From Hygrophila difformis (Eukaryota; Streptophyta; Magnoliopsida; Lamiales; Acanthaceae): a DNA stretch of 64,000 nucleotides. Of this stretch, positions 59,100-64,000 are shown one piece after another (the stretch's first letter is position 1; each line of letters begins with the position of its first letter). Under the pieces are notes generated by a model, which saw only the letters and a program-made list of their open reading frames with translations, was not told where the DNA came from and did not search any database. The DNA lies in contig JAOANR010000014.1 of the NCBI GenBank assembly GCA_030278955.1, forward strand, positions 16,184,068 to 16,248,067, read 5' to 3'. A program made the position numbers and the translations under genes.

Positions 59100-59552
59100 T
59101 CATGCACACGGTTTGGTGCACATGCAACGGCGCCAGAAGCCTTTGCACTCTCCGCCCGGGAAGCCCTCCATATTGCACACTGTTTTACAGTTGGACCAAC
59201 TCAGACAAGGCCCCTTGAACTTCTCGCTCGGGGAGTAGCACGTCCTGTCCTTATGTCTCGGACCCATGCCTGTGTGCATGTGCATCGGCAGTTGTTGGTT
59301 GTCGGCTGTAGCCATTGCCTATCTCATCAAAAAAATACATTCTTGGTTTACAACTACTACCATAAACAATAATGTTTGGTAGCAAAACAACACAAACGAT
59401 TAACGTTTTGTGGAGTCGAGAAGGTGGAAATGAAGAAAATAAAATTATATGATGAGAAACTCCAAATTACAAATATGTAATAATTAGTGTACCAGTGAGC
59501 ACAAGCTGAGAACCAACAGAGCTAATAACAGCGCTGTCGGAACGCGCCCCAT
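59100..59552 (-). CDS. Plant defensin, two exons (join 59493-59552 and 59100-59318 on minus)
   Basis: Exon 1 (59552 to 59493) encodes 20 residues, [20 protein letters not shown], a typical secretory signal. A 174-base intron (59319-59492) has GT and AG ends, with a T-run before the acceptor. Exon 2 (59318 to 59100) encodes 72 residues. The total is 92 residues, usual for the family. The mature domain starts [14 protein letters not shown] and has eight Cys with spacing C-10-C-5-C-3-C-9-C-6-C-1-C-3-C and the gamma-core [11 protein letters not shown], exactly the plant defensin pattern. Such peptides are secreted, small, disulfide-rich and often antifungal; this one's target is unknown. The His/Met-rich segment between signal and Cys domain is longer than usual, so a downstream acceptor is possible. 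An ATG at 59313-59315 would omit the signal peptide and is rejected. No lesion is visible. Confidence 0.88.
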
Positions 59553-59654
59553 CTTCGATTTCTTTCTTAGTTGTGTACTACTTACTATACGAGACGTAAA
59601 TATAAATTTCCAGAATATGGATATGTTGATTGAATTACTTCTGGCTCCAAGGGG

Positions 59655-59662
59655 TATTTATA
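59655..59662 (-). promoter_or_regulatory. TATA box of the defensin gene
   Basis: The minus strand reads TATAAATA about 103 bases upstream of the defensin ATG. Only about 190 bases separate it from the TE-F LTR, so the native promoter is short or partly displaced. Confidence 0.7.
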
Positions 59663-59848
59663 ACTAGAGAGGTTGGGTAGGACCTTCGGTATGTCATTAA
59701 GACCAGAGGAGTCTTAGAATTTGTTCGAATGTTATTTTTAAGTATTATGGTTGCAAAGATTTTTGCTATCCAATTACAATTAATAAACTATATATACTTA
59801 TAAAAATATTTTTATATAAACATAGAAATAATTATTTGCGTTTAATAC
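59663..59848. other. Spacer between the defensin promoter and TE-F
   Basis: This is AT-rich upstream sequence of the defensin gene, with nothing else recognisable. It is all the proximal promoter left before the TE-F LTR begins at 59849. Confidence 0.6.
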
Positions 59849-60504
59849 TGTAACACCCCGGATTTGATAACCCAGGCCGGGATGTCACTGCCGCATCTCC
59901 CTAGCAAGACACGGCTTCCCGAGCTCGCTAAGGAAATGCAAGGCTTGTGGGTATGTAAAAGATTTAAAACATTCCAAGATTTAGTTCGGAAATTTATAAT
60001 ACTTAATACGATAGTAGTAATCATCATTCGCGAAAAATAAATAAAGTAAGTGCAGCGGAAAGTAAATCACGGCCAACATGGCCAAATCCTCGGGTTTAAC
60101 AGACCCGGTAAAAACAGTACGATGCAGAATTTAAAATGTCCGTTATGATTCCCCCCAAGTGCATATGCAATGCGTCACTCGACATATTCTGTAAAAAAAA
60201 AAAGAAAATGACAACAATTGTCAGTATAAAAATATACTGAGTAAGTTAATCCCTAACTAACAAATAAAAGGGGTTACAAGTGTTTAACCTAAAGATTTCG
60301 CTTACCGTACGAGAATTTAAAAGTACATAATTTATTAGCAGCGGAAAAACATGATAAAAGGGCTTAATCTTAAAAACGTAATTTAAAGCATAATTTAAGA
60401 TGCATAAACTTTAAATACATAATTAAAGACATGATAAATACGATTTAAGCATAATGAAACACTCACACAAGTCTTTTACTTTTCATCCCGTAGACTAAGA
60501 AGAG

Positions 60505-60745
60505 GACACCATACCGGGAGATCACTAACGAGGCAATCTCAACATAGGACCACTAACGAGGCAGTCCAAACAATGGGAGACCACTAACGAGGCAGTCTCA
60601 AAGATAGTAGGACCACTAACGAGGCGATCCAAAAAGATAGTAGGACCACTAACGAGGCGATCCACAAATACAGCGCGCGAGATCACTAACGAGGCAATCT
60701 CAGATAGTAAGGAGACTACTAACGAGGCAGTCTCAAAGATAATGA
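60505..60745. repeat. Hairpin array in the TE-F LTR (core CACTAACGAGGCA)
   Basis: Seven units share a near-constant core ACTAACGAGGC. The arms vary in step: GAGAT with ATCTC (two units), GGAC with GTCC, GAGAC with GTCTC (two units), and GGAccACTAACGAGGCgaTCC (two units). Confidence 0.88.
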
Positions 60746-62137
60746 TAGCATGACGATCGGCTCAGCCTAGTGAACAGGATTTTTCGAAAGTTCGTATTTC
60801 AAAGTTATCAAATGATCGATATCGCGTTTTCATAGTTCGAGTTTTCTCAAGTTCGAAAAATCCTATTCGAGGCAGTTTACGCCTTTCTTAATTAAAAATT
60901 CGTCTTTTCTCCAAAAATTCTGAAACTTTTACAGTAATTCAAAAACACACACACGAACAACTTTCATGTTTAAAGTTTTTGGAAATAGGGTTCCGAAGCG
61001 AGTCGAAATTCGAGTTTATTGCAAGGAATAATTTCTGTCTTAAAAACTGTTTTCGTCACAGGTTCATGCAACGCCGATTAAAAATTCATTTCAAAACCAA
61101 TCGATGTGAAATTTTTACAGTAGCTACACAACACGTTAAGAAACAACTTTCATGTTTTAAGAATTTGGAAATAATGAATTCTTGGTATTCAAAAATCGAG
61201 TGCAACTCACTGCATACTGGCGGCCCTCAAAACGATTTTAAAGCAGTTTAAAAACTCGGCCGTTTTGACATATCAAATGAACACAAAATCCGTGAAATTT
61301 TATATGCATAATCTAGACACAATTATCTACAACTTTTTTTAGGAATGCAAAGTTAAATCATTCGAAAAATGGGTGAAAAACATGCATCAAGTTGAATGAA
61401 GAAATCTGTCACAGTTTTAAAACGTTCGGTTCGACATAGAAGGTTTACGGCGGGATTTGGGATAGCAAAACTCAATGTCAACGGCTGAAATTTGGACACA
61501 AGATAGATAAAGGTGTTAGGAACAACGTTTATGTTGAAAGGTTTTCGGTTTGAATTCCCGAAGTTCGAGTTTTAGGCGAGTCTTTAAAATTGGACGAAAA
61601 TAGGGTTTTTGAAAACCGATTTTTGTTACAAGCCTATATCTCGAGATTTAAACAACAAACAACCACGAAAATTTGTGAGTAAGGTTTTAACTTACTTAGA
61701 ATGATGATAGGGTCGCTGGATTGGGTTTCCGGACGTCCTAGGGTCACGACGAACGGCCAACTTCTCCGATCGCTTTTTGTTCGTTTTCCGACGGGAAATC
61801 GTAGTAAGGAAAAAGGGTTAGAATATGAGTTTCTAAGATCTATGGACGAATTGAAACTTTGTACAATAGCTTACCAAGAGTCTAGAGGGCAGGGGCTTGT
61901 CCCGGTCGTCCCGTCGTCGCCGGAATACTTGCCGGAAGGTGGTGTCGAAGGAGTTTGAACTTGGAGAGGGAATTGAGGGTGGAGGCTTGAACGTTTTCTG
62001 AAAACCTAGGGTTTGGGGCGCTCCTAGGGTATTCTTAAGCCTTCCCCAAGGCTGAGATTCGATTGCCATGGTTAGGGGTGTGGTTTTTGGCAAGAAAATC
62101 GCCATGGAAGGAAAGTTTGCACTTTCAGCACCTCTGG

Positions 62138-62250
62138 CGCGCTGGCGGCGCGCACCTAAGCTTTTGCCCGCGCGGAGCACGCGCGACCAGCCTGGAGTCG
62201 CGACGCCCTTGCCCGCGCGGCGGCGCGCGGACAGCGCGGGCCGGCCGGTT
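62138..62250. repeat. GC-rich inverted repeats in the TE-F LTR
   Basis: Overlapping dyads occur, such as GCGCGC-TGGCG-GCGCGC and CCCGCGC...GCGCGGG, in an otherwise AT-rich LTR. Similar dyads occur at 63165-63250. Confidence 0.65.
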
Positions 62251-62588
62251 CGGCGGTCCGCGTGTTCCGTCGGGTCTTCTCTCGCGTTCCCCTATCGGTT
62301 TTCTACGTGTTAGCTCGATTCCCTGGGTCGTCTCCGTTTCGGAATCTTCTCCTTAAACTTGTTACGAGTCCGGCTTATCGCTCGCAACATTTCCGTGTCC
62401 TAAGTAGCCTAGTCTAAATTGGTTCCAACACCTCCTATCGTCCTTGTGATCCAATTCGTGATGTATTTTGTGATTTATTTCGTGACTGAACTTAGAAATT
62501 AGTTCTAAGCTGCCTACGTACCCTGTGAAGGGATCAAGTCATGACGTAGTTCAAAACAATTTGAATTTTTTTTTCCTCGGGTGTTACA

Positions 62589-63110
62589 TCCTCCCCCCCT
62601 TAAGAATACAGTTATGTCCCCATAACTGTGGTCGGGTCGCCTTGGAAGAGGGCAGGGTAACGTTGCCTCATGTCGGCTTCCAATTCCCAAGTCGCCGTTT
62701 CCGTCTCGTGGTTTGACCACAGGACCTTGACCATCTTTACAGTTTTATTCCTTGTCACCCTTTCCTTGAAGTCGAGTATTTGCACCGGGGTTTCTTCATA
62801 GGTCGAGTCATCATCCAATTCGATTACGTCCGGTTGGAGTACATGCGACGTGTCGGCATATACTTCCTTAGTTGGGGGTCGTGGAACACGTTATGGTTAC
62901 GAGCAAACTGTGGTGGGGACGTTAGTTAACACGCGGTTCTCTATTCCCTACGGAATTTCTTATGGTCCCTATGTATTTACGTCCCGGGGGTTTCCTGTAG
63001 TCCTGCGAAAGGAGGACGTGAGGCAATTCCGCTGTCCTTGCCCGGAATAATGCCATGTGATGCTCCATGTCGTCGTATGTCTCTGTCAATGTATGCCCGG
63101 GTTCAGCGAG
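62589..63110 (-). pseudogene. TE-F internal remnant with chromodomain fragment
   Basis: A C-rich tract (the PPT on the element strand) is followed by the conserved CAGTTATGTCCCCATAACTG sequence. Then 62612-62818 on the minus strand encodes the chromodomain end of pol (RNKTVKMVKVLW; TATWELEADMRQRYPALF), related to the TE-B protein at 30337-30624. Past 62850 there are only scrambled pieces: the 63050-63110 stretch resembles integrase DNA (compare 31225-31280) but is not contiguous with it. Most of the element is gone. Confidence 0.75.
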
Positions 63111-64000
63111 GAGCGTATAGCAAAAGAGATTGAGCAGAACAGGAAAAATAAAACTCCATCCGGGTCTCGCGCGGTGGCCGCACGGTGGCACGCGAAGAGC
63201 GCGCGGCTCCCTCTGTTCGAGAAAATAGGGCTCGCGCGGAGCGCGAGCCACTTCCCCCATTTTCCACTCGAGAACACACCCCCAATTCTCTCTAAATCCG
63301 GCGAGTCACCTTCCTGTTTGCTTGATTTCGACTTCAATTTCACCCATCTAGGTACAATTCTACTAAACCCACTTACTAATTTCAACTTTTATGTTTTGAA
63401 TGACTTGATTTGTGTAGAGATTTAGGAAGTTAGGGTTTGTGTACAAAAATTGGGGGTTTATGACTTTTAGGCTTGATTTGTGCAAATTAGCAAGTGTAGG
63501 TGGCAATTATCGTTACTCTTGTTGCCTTGCCTATGTTTATGTTATAATGTGTTTATATTTTTGGCAAATTCTTGTTGAATTCGAATCCTTAGAAAGGCTA
63601 TGATGTTTGGGTGTTATTGGGGTATGGTTATTGGTTCGTTCCCCTGTTGTTTGGTGCGGTAGGACGCGCTGTGTTGTCAATAGAATGATTGTTTCATTCG
63701 GTGGGCAATTTCCGTGTGTTGTTAGTAACTTAGGTTTTGATTTATTGCGCACATAACGTGTTCGACGAAACGCCACAAAGGGTTTACGCACTAGTTTGAG
63801 AATATCCTTTGTCTAGATTACCTCCTGGTTGGTCCTAGTAAACGGTAGGATTTGTTGTTCTTACGGTACATTCGCGTTGGAAGCGTATATTGATGCCCTT
63901 TACGTGTTTTCGCTTGACTTTTGTGCGGGACTTAGTCTTATAATTGGTATTTGGTAACTTGCAGGATGTTGCTCTTTTTGTGGGTCGTTTTGGCGTCTCT
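63111..64000. other. Unassigned right end, possibly another LTR or gene leader
   Basis: It starts with GC-rich dyads (GCTCGCGC-GGA-GCGCGAGC near 63228-63246). These are followed by T-rich DNA with a splice-donor-like site (CTAG/GTACAATT near 63352) and an acceptor-like site (AACTTGCAG/GATG near 63966). The style resembles a gypsy LTR and leader in plus orientation, but no terminus, PBS or ORF can be fixed before the window ends. The ORFs 63057-63791 are short and without domains. Confidence 0.35.

Larger units (their letters stand above)
59849..62588 (-). mobile_element. TE-F 3' LTR (Ty3/Gypsy chromovirus)
   Basis: The LTR starts TGTAACACCCCGG, continues with the AACCCAGGCCGGGATG sequence shared with the TE-A LTR (3320-3340), and ends CGGGTGTTACA. 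The following C-rich tract and the chromodomain fragment put the internal region on the right, so the element is minus-strand and this is its 3' LTR. It carries a hairpin array (60505-60745) and GC-rich dyads at 62138-62250. The ORFs inside (60979-61251, 61701-61958, 62063-62356) have no domains. Confidence 0.88.

Noticed and set aside
59100..59315. Single-exon defensin starting at the ATG at 59313-59315
   Set aside because: This would lack a signal peptide. An upstream exon with a good signal peptide, GT/AG intron and TATA box at the right distance explains the locus better.
62063..62356. ORFs of 81-97 codons in GC-rich DNA as genes
   Set aside because: They lie within the TE-F LTR, are Arg/Gly/Pro-rich from GCGC repeats and overlap ORFs in other frames.
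1..64000. tRNA, rRNA or microRNA genes
   Set aside because: No cloverleaf, rRNA segment or convincing long miRNA precursor was recognised by eye; the short hairpins belong to LTR arrays. A tRNAscan/Infernal run would be needed to exclude them.

Overview
The window is a piece of a large, repeat-rich plant nuclear genome, most likely a eudicot. It is a stack of nested LTR retrotransposons with only about 1 kb of clearly genic DNA. Evidence for a plant nuclear genome: LTR ends of the TG...CA type, primer binding sites complementary to tRNA-iMet and to the tRNA-Asp type used by Athila/Tat elements, chromodomain-type Ty3/Gypsy pol, hAT MITEs with 8-bp target site duplications (TSDs), and an intron-containing plant defensin gene. 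I cannot name the species.

Layout. (1) 1-6331: TE-A, a non-autonomous minus-strand Ty3/Gypsy element with apparently identical LTRs (left one cut by the window edge) and only about 0.9 kb between them. (2) 6332-12868: TE-C, the 3' tail and 5.7-kb 3' LTR of a plus-strand Athila-type element into which TE-A inserted. (3) 13368-14410: a hAT element with a second hAT MITE inside it, both with 8-bp TSDs. (4) 14756-26356: TE-D, a degraded plus-strand Athila-type element with no recognisable gag-pol but remains of an unidentified coiled-coil ORF. That ORF is split by TE-E (18273-23976), a 5.7-kb minus-strand solo LTR with TSD GATAC. (5) 27096-58847: TE-B, a minus-strand Tekay/Del-like chromovirus (TSD TCGGG) with a broken gag-pol. 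Its 5' LTR is interrupted by TE-G (37961-57709, TSD TGTGT), a 19.7-kb Athila-type element with long gag and pol ORFs and an F-box gene fragment downstream of pol. (6) 58853-59848: genic island with a two-exon plant defensin gene, its TATA box and a poly(A) signal. (7) 59849-about 63100: TE-F, the 3' LTR and a short internal remnant of another minus-strand chromovirus. The last 0.9 kb is unassigned.

The most striking signal is structural. Nearly every LTR family here carries clustered short inverted repeats, and the arm sequences differ between units and families while complementarity is kept. Four Athila-type LTR families (TE-C, TE-E, TE-D, TE-G) each have their own palindrome, and in three of them the palindromes form one block upstream and one downstream of the TATA box. 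The gypsy LTRs of TE-A and TE-F have hairpins with constant loops and changing, still-pairing stems. This is the best candidate for an undescribed system: RNA- or DNA-level structure under selection or spread by a structure-preserving process.

Other points: a host F-box sequence carried at the env position of TE-G; a dinucleotide slip that probably split its gag-pol; loss of the promoter part of its 3' LTR; a ladder of fossil LTR/PBS junctions inside the Athila-type LTRs; and a chromovirus LTR pointing straight into the defensin gene. Coordinates of LTR ends come from matching direct repeats, TG/CA termini, PBS, PPT and TSDs by eye. Protein family calls are by motif recognition without a database search.
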